Shown piece after piece: positions 10,434-23,418 of a stretch of 64,000 bases of DNA. Both the position numbers and the translations under genes were made by a program. The stretch's first letter is position 1. Every line of letters begins with the position of its first letter. Under the pieces are notes generated by a model, which was not told the origin of the DNA, did not search any database, and worked only from the letters and a program-made list of their open reading frames with translations. Source of the stretch: Paraspadella gotoi (Eukaryota; Chaetognatha); the NCBI GenBank assembly GCA_051294375.1, contig CM119270.1, forward strand, positions 19,066,576 through 19,130,575. The letters run 5' to 3'.

Positions 10434-11878
10434 AGACGACAAAGACGACGAAGACGCAATGACTATAGAGAAATTAAGAAATGAAAAAAACATTAAAAGA
10501 CAAAGACGACAAAGAGATACGACGACGACGACGACGACACATCTTTCGCTTCTCCAAAAGAGAAAACAGAAAACAGCTGCGGTCAGCAAGTGTGAGGACG
10601 ATTAAAGTGAATGCGACATTGACTTTAACGACGACGACGATAACGACGATATAGGACGACGACGACCGTTTGTCCCTAGATAAAGTCAGGTCGGTCGTCT
10701 TTCTGCTAATAATGGCTTCGTCGTCGCTCGCGTGTTGCGCATTCACGACACGTAAATTTTTTTTTTTAGTTGATGGAAAAAGATCGCATGTTATTCCAGT
10801 CGATGGTTTAAAATAAGAATAATTATTTCTAACTCTATTATACAAAAATATTTTGTGTTTTTATCGAGAATAATTTTGGTTGAATTGATGACGAAAGACG
10901 TTTTGATGTTTACGACAACCGAGGCAACAAAGAACAACAACAACACCACACAACAGGAACGACGTCTAATATAAGAACATAACGACGGCGCGACGACGAC
11001 GACGACGACGACGACGGACGACCAAAACCCTTTTTTTTTCGCGCCATTTCTCCGGCGTCATTTCCAGCGGCGCTCCCCCTTTTATATTCTCTTTGACTCG
11101 CGGCGCTGCGACGAAGACGATTCCATTCGACGCCGGGGAGTGATGAGCATCGCCGTTGGACCTGCGGACGCCGGCTGGATGCCGTCGCGTCCGACGCCGT
11201 CCGACGCCGCTTTTTTCGACTAAATCGGGCGAGAGACTGAAATATTTATTCTTAACTGCGAAGAGACGAAGGATAATTCGTGGAAGGAAAGAGAGAATCG
11301 GGGAATGAAGAGGATTTTAAAATTTCGCAATATAAACACAATTCGGTTTTAACGAGAACCGATTTAATGAGAAAATAACAAATATTTAGCCATTTAAAAA
11401 AAAGTTAAACTAATATTGAAGAGTTGTTTTTTTTTTGCTTAGAAAAGCAGAACTTTGTTTCTTTTCCGAGCTTGAATCAAACCGATCTCTTGTTTTTATT
11501 CGATTTACGTCTTATTTCCTTTCTTGCTTTATTTCTTGCTTTATTTTTTTCTCGCTTTTTCTTTCTTTCCATCCAAAACAGCTAGACCCGGAAGCGCATC
11601 CTTCCATCTCGTCTCAGAAAAAAAACAAGACGCGGGAAAAATTCGTAATCACGCGTGACGACAAAACCACACACACGTGACGTTGTCGGAGAAAGCGCGA
11701 AAGCGTCCGTCAGCAAGAGAGATATCGTTGGACCATAGGAGGAGGAGGATGAGGAGGAGGGGAGGAGGAAGAGGAGGTGAATAACGAGGGTGAGACTCAA
11801 ATGAGATAAGAAAGAAGTCGAATGAGATGATGGTCTCACAGCGTTTAGATCCCGTGACTCGAATGAAAGGAGAGAGAG

Positions 11879-11948
<70 letters not shown>

Positions 11949-11971
11949 TTTTCTCTCCTTGATGGTTTTTC

Positions 11972-12056
<85 letters not shown>

Positions 12057-12395
12057 CGAGAGACGACGCTTTGCATACACAAGATTCCCTTTTTCCTACG
12101 AGACAGAGTCGGTGACTAATCTCGCGCAACAGTTGGTGCTCGTAGTTTTCCACCGGTACCGGCGGGGCGGCGACGGCGGCGGCGGCGGCGTAGGTGAGCC
12201 AGAGGAAGGACGAATGTCATAAAAGGCGAAATTAATATTCCTTTTTTCCTCCCGAGGAAAGAGAAATAAAAGAAAGATAAGGAAAAATATAAAAGGAAAA
12301 AAAGGAAAAATGAGAAAAATAAGATTAAAAAGAAAATCAGACATTAATAAATCTTTCTCTTTCTCTGTTGGACAATTGATGGCTGACTGGCGGAG
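10434..12395. repeat. Large duplicated block, copy A (about 1.96 kb)
   Basis: Aligns with 13436-15393 almost end to end in the same orientation. Shared landmarks include the ACG-rich start, the stretch near CAGCTGCGGTCAGCAAG (about 10573 and 13662), a CpG-rich segment (about 11030-11225), a (GA)n tract (about 11868-12060) and the end GGCTGACTGGCGGAG. Differences are many 1-3 base indels plus an extra segment inside the GA tract of copy A. No coding gene is evident in it. Confidence 0.88.
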
Positions 12396-12413
12396 AGAAG
12401 ATAGTAAAGTCTG

Positions 12414-12556
12414 TCTATTGCGAAAATGCCAAGAAGAGTCATACATCCTTTCTGATGACGTTCATCACTTCCGGCCACACCCACTACTTTCGGGTATGAC
12501 ATGACGTCATCGGAAAGGAATGTACATCCGCATTCTGGCATTTTTTTTGCAATAGA
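12414..12556. repeat. Foldback (palindromic) element with CRE core
   Basis: Outer arms CTATTGC and GCAATAG are followed inward by AAAATGCCA..GAA, then ..ACATCC and TTCTGATGACG on the left, with matching inverted sequence on the right (CGTCATCGGAAAGG, GGATGT, TGGCATTTT). The inner part of the right arm contains TGACGTCA. It begins about 20 bp past the end of duplicated block A and is absent after block B. It resembles a small foldback or MITE-type insertion. Confidence 0.6.
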
Positions 12557-12753
12557 AAGTATTTTTATCCTAACAATTTTCTTTTTATTTAAAAACATTT
12601 TTACTTTTTGGTAATAACATTACGTCAACATGTCTGGGTTGCACCAACCTTTTCCCTGGTATGACGTCATCACACACCTATCGACTCTTTAGCCACGCCT
12701 GAGTGACTTGCCTTTATGACGGCAGTAATAGGTCTCATGTATGAATGACGTCA
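12502..12753. promoter_or_regulatory. Cluster of three CRE palindromes
   Basis: TGACGTCA occurs at 12502-12509, 12662-12669 and 12746-12753, with near matches at about 12455 and 12621. This is the consensus site of CREB/ATF bZIP factors. It lies 3' of the small gene at 13.07-13.38 kb, so its target is unclear; at least the first is part of the foldback element. Confidence 0.4.
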
Positions 12754-13023
12754 TCTTGAAAGAGGCACAACAATTATTAATGTGATCAGCAAGTATAGTA
12801 TAGTATAGACTCAGACATTTCAACTCTATAAGTACTCGAATAATACAACTAGTGCATTGTCTATACAATTTTATGAATCATAACTGACAACCCTTATAAG
12901 TCACATATAACAACTCTATCAAGTCATCAATTTAATTCCTATAGCTGATGCAATTTACTATTAAATAATCACAATCATATTTCAAAATAAAAAACGGAAT
13001 GATTTTTCATGAATTTTTCTTTC

Positions 13024-13029
13024 TTTATT
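13024..13029 (-). terminator. Poly(A) signal of the partial gene
   Basis: TTTATT on the + strand, AATAAA on the minus strand, 37 bp past the TAG stop at 13066. Confidence 0.55.
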
Positions 13030-13065
13030 AATAAAAAACAAACAATCTTTAATTTCTAAAATTTA

Positions 13066-13377
13066 CTACGACTCTGTATAGTCTCCACTCCCACTTTGCG
13101 CTCGTCCCTTGTCATCTTCGCCATCTTGATTTGTTCTAGAAAGAAAGAGGCACAATTATAAGTAATAAATGTATAAATATTCTCAATTCTCACCTTTGGT
13201 TTTTTTTCTTGTCTCTTTGTTTACGATCTGTGATTTGCCGCGAACCTTGTTGCGCCCTCTCCACCCGTTTGTGATTTGCTTGAAGAGAAAGAGTAAATGA
13301 TATAATAACCTTTTATATATTTCACATTTTCTTTCTCTCACCCTTTTGGATAAAGAGTAGTTGTATCAACGTAAAAT
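13066..13377 (-). CDS. 3' end of an unrecognised gene (three small exons)
   Basis: Three consecutive exons on the minus strand, each with consensus splice signals and matching phase: 13377-13342 (36 bp; acceptor TCTCTCTTTAG, donor GTGAGAG), 13278-13194 (85 bp; acceptor CTCTTCAAG, donor AAAG/GTGAGA) and 13135-13066 (70 bp; acceptor TTTCTTTCTAG, stop TAG). Together they encode about 62 residues: a short hydrophobic segment (FTLIQLLFIQK), a very basic Arg/Lys/Gln region with KRVERAQQ and RKQRDKKKNQR, and an acidic/Ser-Gly tail ending GSGDYTES. A poly(A) signal follows. The upstream exon should end in phase 2 but lies beyond the 25-N gap that begins 34 bp away. I do not recognise the protein. Three in-phase exons in a row plus the poly(A) site make chance unlikely, but no homologue is known to me. 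Confidence 0.55.
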
Positions 13378-13410
13378 CTAAAGAGAGAAAATGATCGTAT
13401 GTAATAATTG

Positions 13411-13435
13411 NNNNNNNNNNNNNNNNNNNNNNNNN
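13411..13435. other. Assembly gap of 25 N
   Basis: Separates the partial gene from duplicated block B. A further 10-N gap lies at 13566-13575 inside block B. Confidence 0.99.
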
Positions 13436-15393
<1,958 letters not shown>

Positions 15394-15785
15394 CTTTACT
15401 TTTTTTAACTGATGTCTCTCTCTCTCTCAAGTGCACTGTTCTTAAAAAAAAAAAATTAATAAATAAAAAATCCCAACCAAATTTTCACTGTGCCAATCTC
15501 AAAAGAAGAAAATCCCACTGTGCCGCGATGGAACCGACAGACAGCGTGGCGCCGCTCGAGGCCCAGATGTTGAGCGAGAGAAAAGCGCCTCCCCTGCCGT
15601 TTTCATTCACATCCGGGTCGAAGAGGAAAGCTTTTCGCATTCTCCGTTGAACTCGGTTACATCCGGAGTAAGCGGGATTCTTTCCCGCCAATTTCTCTCA
15701 CATCCGGGTAAACCATCAAAACAAACGCGGGATTTTTCTTTTTCGCATCAGAGAAAAGAGACTGAGGAAGAGCAGCCGGCGTTTT
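15394..15785. other. Non-coding or short-ORF stretch with ACATCCGG sites
   Basis: Contains CACATCCGGGT twice (about 15607 and 15699) and ACATCCGGAG (about 15660), which resemble ETS-factor sites. A + strand ATG frame of 40 codons (15528-15650) and a 68-codon minus frame overlap; neither resembles a known protein, so I call no gene. Confidence 0.3.
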
Positions 15786-15936
15786 CTCGTTGTTGTTGTT
15801 GTTGTTGTTGTTGTTGTTGACGTTGTTGGCTCTGAGAAAAGAATGAAAGTGCCACCACGGGATCAGTGAATCTTTGGCAGAAACAGAAGAACAAAACGTC
15901 CTCAGGGAAAACGATGGATTTTTGGCGAAACCGGAG

Positions 15937-16033
<97 letters not shown>

Positions 16034-16044
16034 GAGAGAGATAG
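15786..16044. repeat. (GTT)n and long (GA)n tracts
   Basis: GTT repeats at about 15788-15820, followed by about 100 bp of unique sequence and a (GA)n tract of about 104 bp at 15940-16043. Confidence 0.9.
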
Positions 16045-17149
16045 GTTGTACATGGACCTAGGTACCCTGTGCAAGAAGGACCTATAAGGTAACGATTGGT
16101 CCGTTCATTCATTAATATCCGTTTTCTAATACAGAAAGCAACTTTTTTTTTAACTACACAGATCAGGGGAAAAGCGGGATTCTCGTCGAACAGGTTTGAG
16201 TTCATAAGAAAGCAAAATGCAAGAGAAAACCATTCGTTTATGAAATTAGCACAAAAAAGGCAAATGAAAGAAAAGTAGTACTTTAAGATCGAGACTCAAA
16301 AAGTAAAAAAAAAGACGAATTTCTCAAGATGAGAAAAGAAAACTGAAAACTCCTTCGGTGAAGGAAAGAAAAAAAAACTGTTTTGTCTATTTTTTTTAAA
16401 ACGCGACTTTTCAACGGTGATAACTCCCCCCCTCACTTAACTATCACCCCGTTCCCACCCCTCCCCCTACCCCTCCCCCTCCCCCACCCACCATCACATT
16501 CTATCATAATTGATTAACGATTCACTTCTTTATCGTCTCGAACCAAAGAACGGAAAGGATTTTCCTTTCTTTCACGCTTTTTTTGTGTGTGAATGAATTT
16601 CACGCGTCACTCGTCGACAAAAGGTGAACACGATTTCTTGTCTCGTCGGCGGCGGTGACGCCCTTTCAGCGACAGGGAGTCATTTTTATGAAATGAAGAC
16701 GCTGTAGTCAAAGGACTTTTTTACTTAAAAATGCGGTTTTGGCTTCGAGTAAAGATTTCGGCAAGGGCGTCTTTATAGTTGTTATTAGTGATAAAAGAAT
16801 AAATGAATTAAGAGAGAGAGAGAGATATATGAGAGCAAGAGATGGAGAGGAGAGAGAGAAGAGAGAGAGAGAGAGAAGAAGAGGAGGAGAGATGAGAGAG
16901 AGATTGTCATAAATCTGCGTCGAACTCACGAATGCGAAATCCTGAGACGAGACAAGAGGAAACGAGCATCAAAATCCAATTTGCATAAAAGGAAGAACGA
17001 GAGAAGAACTCGCTGTCGAGACTAAATCGACTGATGGTTCCGTTCGATTCGTTTATACGAGTCAGAATTTTACTTCACGTCTTCTCTAAAACTAGCAAAA
17101 GGAAAATAAGTGTTTTATTGTTTGTTTGTTTGTTTTTTTAAAGACACAT
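16045..17149. other. Non-coding; C-run cluster and GA-rich patch
   Basis: A cluster of C runs at 16426-16496 could form a G-quadruplex on the minus strand. An imperfect GA-rich patch lies at about 16809-16900. No exon recognised. Confidence 0.45.
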
Positions 17150-17310
17150 GTGGCGGTATATTCACACCGCCTCACGTCCACCATCGTTCAGCCAAAATCC
17201 ATTGGCTCAGAGAAGGAACACACCATCCCAGGCTTGGAGTTCCATCCACAGTCCTAACGACTTCCCTCTGCATCCCAATAGGCATCACAGGCAACCCGGC
17301 TATTGCCATA
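17150..17310 (+). mobile_element. MITE-like element family 1, copy b
   Basis: 161 bp, the shortest copy. It starts GTGGCGGTATATTCACACCG and ends GGCTATTGCCATA. Target-site repeat CACAT lies on both sides (17145-17149 and 17311-17315). Compared with copy c it has lost an internal segment of about 70 bp. Confidence 0.8.
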
Positions 17311-18163
17311 CACATTCCTTTTCTTAGGTCGGAAATAATCAAGTGTATGTTTACGATAAAAAAAATTTCGCGTCTTTGAAAGTCAATGCCTCCGTACATA
17401 CGTATATAATAACAAAATAATAAATTGAGACAAATATATGTTCGTAAAACCTACATAGAACTTAGAAGTAAAGAAGTCCAGAAACTGATTTTAAAAACCA
17501 CGAAAAGAAAGAAGAATAAAGATTTCGAAAGAAACACTGTAGCAATTAAAAAGAGAAACAGTTTTGACTGTACTCACCCCGTTGTTTCCGGTTCGTACCG
17601 TTTCTTTTTTTTTTTTTCTCCTTTTTTTTATTGACGAATATAAATCCAGAGGAAATGGGGGGGAGGAAGGGCGTTGTATTTACTCTGGTACTTTGAACTT
17701 GTCCTTGATATTTATGTTTTTTTTTTCCGGAAGTCGATATTTTTTTCGTCTCAAAATTCGATTTACATTTTCGCGAAAAATCAGAAGTTATTATTTTTTC
17801 TTTCGAAAACTTTTTCTTTTTACATTGGATTAAATATTACCACTATTATGATTTTTTTTATTCCGTTCTCTTTCAAAGATGTATAGGTACGATTTTTGAT
17901 AATATTATTATTTTACTGGTATAATTTTCGAGTTCGATGTCGATGTTACAAGCTTACGCAGAGCAGAGTCGATTGGCAACCACGAAAACAAGCTTTTTTT
18001 CTGTCCTTCGGGTCCCACAGTAGTAGCGATACAGTAATTCGATTATGTCGTCGTTGTCGTCGTCGTCGTCGTTGTCGTCTTAGTTGCCGCCAATCCTTGA
18101 TTCAACATTCTGAAAACAACCGGGAAAAAGGAAATTGAAAAAAATAATGCAAAAAATCTGGGG

Positions 18164-18241
<78 letters not shown>

Positions 18242-18535
18242 TGCAAAAGAGGTCCTTCACAGATTGAGGTTGTCATGTTGTCAAACGGATTTACTCGTAG
18301 CTTGAGGAGAAAATTAGCGAATGTCAAACAAATGACTAAATGAGCCATAGAAGAAAAGCGCAAAACTTTCTTGGATTCGGGTGAAAAAAGAAAATTGGAA
18401 ATTCTGAGATGCTTGACTTAATTAATTACTTAATAATTAATATATAATATACAATATATATTACGATTTAGCAGAAGAACTCGGATTGACGAAAATTTAA
18501 AAATGTAAATGACGTCTAAGTTGACGACGAAATGG

Positions 18536-18587
<52 letters not shown>

Positions 18588-19107
18588 AAGAAATTTTCTA
18601 GTCAAATAATCATCTCTCAGCTGCTGTGAAGGAAAAAAAATCGAGGTGAAAAGTTCACAATTTTTTTTCTTAATTTCTGTGAAATCGAATTTAGGAGTCA
18701 TCGACGTTCGACGTTATGGGCTCAATGCTCAATTAGTCTTCTTTTTAATTTTAATTGATATTAATTCTGAAAATATTACAGTTTTAGTTCTTAACCCGAA
18801 ATAAGCTTAACAAGCATCTTAGACACGGACAGATTTTGTAGCCGCAAATTATTTTTTCAAATAAGGTTTAAATTTACTTTTTTAAATGTAAAATAAAAAC
18901 GATGACCACAACAATGACAACAACAACAACGAATCACGCTAATGAACTCGAATCAAATGAAACGAATTCGCGTGAAACTAAATGTGGAAAAAGTCCACCC
19001 CACCCGAAATCGTGAACTCTATCCGTGAAGTTGGATGTGAAATGAGAAAGAAGAAGACAAAAGCGAATGAGTCGTCGCGAGCGTGAGACAGAGCGAGATG
19101 GAGTCAC
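17311..19107. other. Non-coding with GA microsatellites
   Basis: AT-rich with (GTC)n at about 18045-18080, (GA)n at 18168-18238 and 18540-18585. I see no exon with splice support. Confidence 0.5.
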
Positions 19108-19197
19108 CTTGGTCAAACATTTGCAGCAGCACGTCGGACCGGCATTACGGCATTGAGGCATGCAGCATTGCTTTGCCTGGCCGCATCCGTCTGACTT
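19108..19197 (-). CDS. Possible cysteine-dense exon
   Basis: A 90-bp, phase-neutral stretch between an acceptor-like AAATAG and a good donor (AAG/GTGACT). It encodes 30 residues with eight cysteines, including CCMPQC and CCCKC, flanked by SDGCGQAKQ. The acceptor lacks a pyrimidine tract and no neighbouring exon was found. It lies about 490 bp downstream of the stop of the next gene, so it could be a separate small secreted Cys-rich gene or chance. Confidence 0.25.
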
Positions 19198-19265
19198 CTA
19201 TTTTTTCTCTTTGATATTTTTCGTGACGTTTTTGTGATTCTTTTCAGCGGTGAGGTGGATGGTGT

Positions 19266-19381
<116 letters not shown>

Positions 19382-19544
19382 CTTGTTAAAAGCTTATTTT
19401 CACCGATCCCCGAAAACCTCTGGGAGACGATTGAAAAGCGATAACAATCATTAAACAATTAAAAAAAAACGAGGGGGGAAAACAATAGGAAAGTTTTTAC
19501 GTATTAGATCAATTCGATGAATTTAAATACGAAAAATAGTTTAC

Positions 19545-19550
19545 TTTATT
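19545..19550 (-). terminator. Candidate poly(A) signal, surface-like gene A
   Basis: AATAAA on the minus strand about 135 bp past the stop at 19683. Confidence 0.35.
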
Positions 19551-19682
19551 ATAATTATTTTCATTAATTTAAATAAATTCAACAGGTCTCTTGCTCATGT
19601 TATTTTACGATGTAATTTATTCTTCGATCAGAAAAAAAAAAGGATAAATTATTCGACAGGCGAAGGAACCAGAGCGCGAGAT

Positions 19683-22081
19683 TCATCCTAATCCCCGGGC
19701 GAAGAGGATCGTCAGGGTTAGCCCGAGAAGCTTGATCATCGGCGCCGCCGCGGCCGCCGCCGTCTGGGAAGCTCCGGACTGGAGGACATCGCACCAAGCA
19801 TCGTGTAAATCTACACCATCGACCTCAACAAAGCCGCTGCAAGCTGATTTGCAATGCTTGGCGCAAATAGCTTTTTTCGCTCCTATGGAGGAAAAAAAAA
19901 GTATTTTTTTTTTAATCTTATTGGTTTCGATTTTAATGATAGTTTTCGTCGGATCTGATGACAGCAGACGCAACTCTAACGTACTTTGTCGGTCTGTCGG
20001 TCTGCCTACTTAATCTTATCGATAAATTATTTAAAACTGAATATTAAATTACTACGAAACTATTTAAAAAGGATGTTTGTCCAACACAACAACGAATACG
20101 ACATCAAACGCAAAAAGCCAAGACAGAAGGGTCAACCTGAACTCGCGATGTAGTGACAACATCCATCCGGTTTAAAGTCTTCCCTTTCAAAGTTGCAATC
20201 GTTTGTCTTTGTGCACTCGGTGACCCCCGACGGCAAATCAGGAAATAAAAGTTCCTTGTTATTGTTGTTGTTGCTTTTGACATTGTGGTTCATATTGTTG
20301 TTGTTCATGTTGTTTATATCTTTGTTGTTCATGTTGTTCATATCTTTGTTGTCAAGTGGGTCGTTTATATTTGACCTTGAAGGCCAATCCGGGTTCTGGT
20401 TAAAACACACACGACATATTTCCAACTCGCTCCATTAATATCTAAGCCGTGGAATATAATTAATAAATTGACTACAGAAGGCTTCATATTATAAAATGAG
20501 GTACTATGGCAATAGCCGGGTTGCCTGTGATGCCCATTGGGATGGGGCATCTCACTGTTGGCTTTGGGGGCTTCCGACCTTCAGCGACGACCCTAGGACG
20601 GTCTCGCTTTGCCAACGCAGAGGGAAGTCGTTAGGACTGTGAATGGAACACAACGCCTGGGATGATGTGTTCCCTCTCTGAGCGAAGGGATTTTGGCTGA
20701 ATGATGGTCAACGTGAGGCGGTGTGAATATACCGCCACAGTACCCCTTTTTTGTGACCAGAACACGTTCCGAGAAAACTACTGGACCAAATTTATTGAAA
20801 TTTAGTATGAACGATCCCTATGTGAATACAAATAGAACTATCAAGGCGAATTTCAACATTTGACTCCTGAGCCGAGATATGGGGCCATGGAGGAGCAAAA
20901 AATGGTCTTAAATTTTTTTTTTGTATTTTTTCATTATTTTTGTTTTGAACAGTTGCATAGACTTTTACTTTTCCACAAAAAACGTATTTATGACCACAAA
21001 AATATTAGTCTACCTTAATTTTCAGTTTGATGAACATCAGCAGTTCAAGTCAGTTTTGGAATAATTTTGGAAAATTGAAGTAAAATGATGAACCATGCAT
21101 CTTCTAACTATTCTTAATTATTGATTTTTTTTTTAATTTTAGTTTTTATGATTCTTTCTTTTCGTTGTGTTTTGAATTTAGGAAAAAACAGTTTTACTGT
21201 GCAACAACGATTTTTATTATTATATAGATCTGTATTAAGAGTCTTCTTTAGCGTTGAAGAAGTTTTAAAATGTTTCTTTTATATGTTTAAAACGTCAATG
21301 CACCTGATGGAACTAAAAAATTTTTAAAAATGAAAAAAAATGTTTAGGTTTTTTTGGCCCCCCCAGCGGTCCACCCCCAGGGCCCTGTATCTCTTGGAAG
21401 GAGTTGAATATTAAAATTCGCATCGATAGTTCCATTTATATCGTCATTAGGACTCTAAATGTATAATTTCATGAATTTCGAAGGGGTAGTTTGGTAGGAA
21501 CTATTCTGGTCACAAAAAAGGGATACCTCAGATCATAAATTATATATTTTGTCAGGCATTGTTCAGCTTGAATACGAACATCAATCCTTAAGTTAGGACC
21601 CCGTAGCTCATTGCGTTGCCATCAGCTCAAGACCATTAGATACCCTTAGGTTAATATTATTATTAATTAATGATAAGAACAGTTAGCGACCAGATTATAA
21701 AACTCTTGAGAAAAAGTAATTACTATTATTATTTTTTCATTTAGGTGAGAAGAGAAAAAGATTAAAATACGAATAAGCGATAAGAGGATGATATGTCCAC
21801 GTGTTTAAGTTACTATGACCTACTATGACTATGACACCCACGATGACTCGGTCAGATCATTGGAAACTATGTCGAGCTTTAACATCTTCATATCCACTGT
21901 CTTAGTAATCCCGCTGGCGCTGACCCGTGCCCGATGGGTCGCGAGCCTTGGCGGGTTCGCCCTTCCTTGCCCGGACCAGCGCCGCCGCTGCGGAGGCAGC
22001 CGATGCGGCCGACGCAGCCGACGCAACCGACGCAGCCGACGCGATTAAAAAAATAATCGAAAAAGTATTTAAAATGTCCAT
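19683..22081 (-). CDS. Secreted/GPI-like Cys-rich protein A
   Basis: Three-exon model. Exon 1 starts with ATG at 22081 and encodes a signal peptide (MDILNTFSIIFLIASAAS) followed by Ala-Ser repeats. Its donor is uncertain; a GC-type donor CGG/GCAAGG at 21971 keeps the phase. Exon 2 (20395-20137) starts after GTTTTAACCAG and encodes an Asn/Met-rich spacer, then DLPSGVTECTKTNDCN and FKPDGCCHY, ending at donor TCAG/GTTGAC. Exon 3 (19882-19683) follows the acceptor TTTCCTCCATAG and encodes GAKKAICAKHCKSAC, one more Cys, an Ala-rich stretch and a hydrophobic end (KLLGLTLTILFA). Signal peptide plus hydrophobic C-terminus resembles a GPI-anchored precursor; that is inference. It matches gene B at 22.6-23.6 kb in every Cys-rich segment. 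Intron 1 contains two transposons. Family not recognised. Confidence 0.68.
20505..20739 (-). mobile_element. MITE-like element family 1, copy c
   Basis: Longest copy (235 bp), in reverse orientation. On the + strand it starts TATGGCAATAGCCGGG and ends ATATACCGCCACA. Flanked by GTAC (20501-20504 and 20740-20743). The second GTAC includes the TA target and first C of the neighbouring TIR element, so this copy inserted at the edge of that older element. Confidence 0.78.
20743..21523. mobile_element. TA-flanked MITE with long inverted ends
   Basis: 781 bp bounded by TA on both sides (20741-20742 and 21524-21525). Termini match inversely: CCCCTTTTTTGTGACCAGAA on the left and (Y)CCCTTTTTTGTGACCAGAA when the right end is reverse-complemented. 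Weaker inverted similarity continues for about 150 bp (for example AGAACTATC/GGAACTATC, then GCGAATTT). TA duplication and TIRs fit a non-autonomous Tc1/mariner-type element. It has no transposase frame. Confidence 0.8.
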
Positions 22082-22203
22082 CTTTTATTCATTTCACTGA
22101 TAAATTGAGAAAAAAATTTAGGTATTTTTAATAATCCTTAGTTGGAAAAGTAAGGAGATTTTGTAAAGCCTACTCAAAGAACAAAACACAATCGCGCGAA
22201 TAA

Positions 22204-22205
<2 letters not shown>

Positions 22206-22267
<62 letters not shown>
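22206..22267. repeat. (GA)31 microsatellite
   Basis: Lies just upstream of gene A exon 1 and downstream of gene B. Confidence 0.93.
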
Positions 22268-22271
<4 letters not shown>

Positions 22272-22436
22272 AGTCAAACCTGCGGAAATCTTACTTTTAC
22301 TTACCCCAGTAAAACTCAATATGAAGCTTAAGTGTAGCCATCTATTATTTACAGATAACACTCTGGGTTCTCGAAGAAAAATAACCATTACTAAAAATAG
22401 ACATCATTTTCCTAGAAAAAAAAATTATTGTATTAT

Positions 22437-22452
22437 TTTATTTCGGTTTATT
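22437..22452 (-). terminator. Candidate poly(A) signals of gene B
   Basis: Two AATAAA hexamers on the minus strand (22447-22452 and 22437-22442), 140-155 bp past the stop at 22592. Confidence 0.35.
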
Positions 22453-22591
22453 TCGTAAAAAAAAAAAGAATTTTCGGCTGAATACCGCGAACAACAAATC
22501 AACCGTTTTAAGGGTAATTTGAATTTTTTTTTTTCTTTTCTTAATTTCTAAAGTGAAGGAATCACAATGAATCACATTTATCACAATTACA

Positions 22592-23380
22592 TCAACGCCA
22601 CTTGATCAACCTCCAAGCGAAGAGGATCGACCAGGTTAGCCCGAGCAGCTTGGACGCCTCCACCGCCGCCGACTTCAAACCACAAACCCCATCGCAGGAC
22701 ATTTCTTTGGCGTAGGCGTCGCCGAGCCATCCGTCGCCAGCGCATCCAGATTTGCATTTGCTGACGCAAATAGACTTTTTAGCGCCTGAGGACGACAACG
22801 GTGAACGTTGATCGACAAACTTAAACAATAGAGTCTTCCATTGTTTAAATCAAATTTGTCAGATGTACCCTAGTTATTTAATGTTAATAAGATTAAATTT
22901 TAGGCTATATTTTTTTCAATAGGAACTGAAATTTTACCGTCATAAACTTAATGTGTTACTAATTTTTTAAACCTGTCTCTAACCAAAATCTCTAACCCTA
23001 ACCTAATCCCCAACTTTAAGTATAATCCCTAATCCCTAAACCAAATCCCTAACCTAATCCCTAACCTTAAGGCTAATCCCTTATCCCTAACCAAAATCTT
23101 CAACCCTATATAACCAATTTTTAAAACCTAATCTCAACTTTTTGACAAAATCTTAAACCTTAAAAAAAATTAACTTTCAATTTAAAGCTGAAATAGGACG
23201 CTTTCGGGGAAACATGCCTTCAATTTTTCTTTTTGACCTGACCAGGCCGTGTACGAACAGCATCCGTCCGGTTTAAAGTTCGGCTCCTCGTAGTTACAAT
23301 CCTTGGCCTTCGTGCATTCGTGCGCCCCCGTTGGTAAGTCCATAGCGGTGTCTCCGCTGCCGCCACCGTTGCTGCTGCTG

Positions 23381-23418
<38 letters not shown>

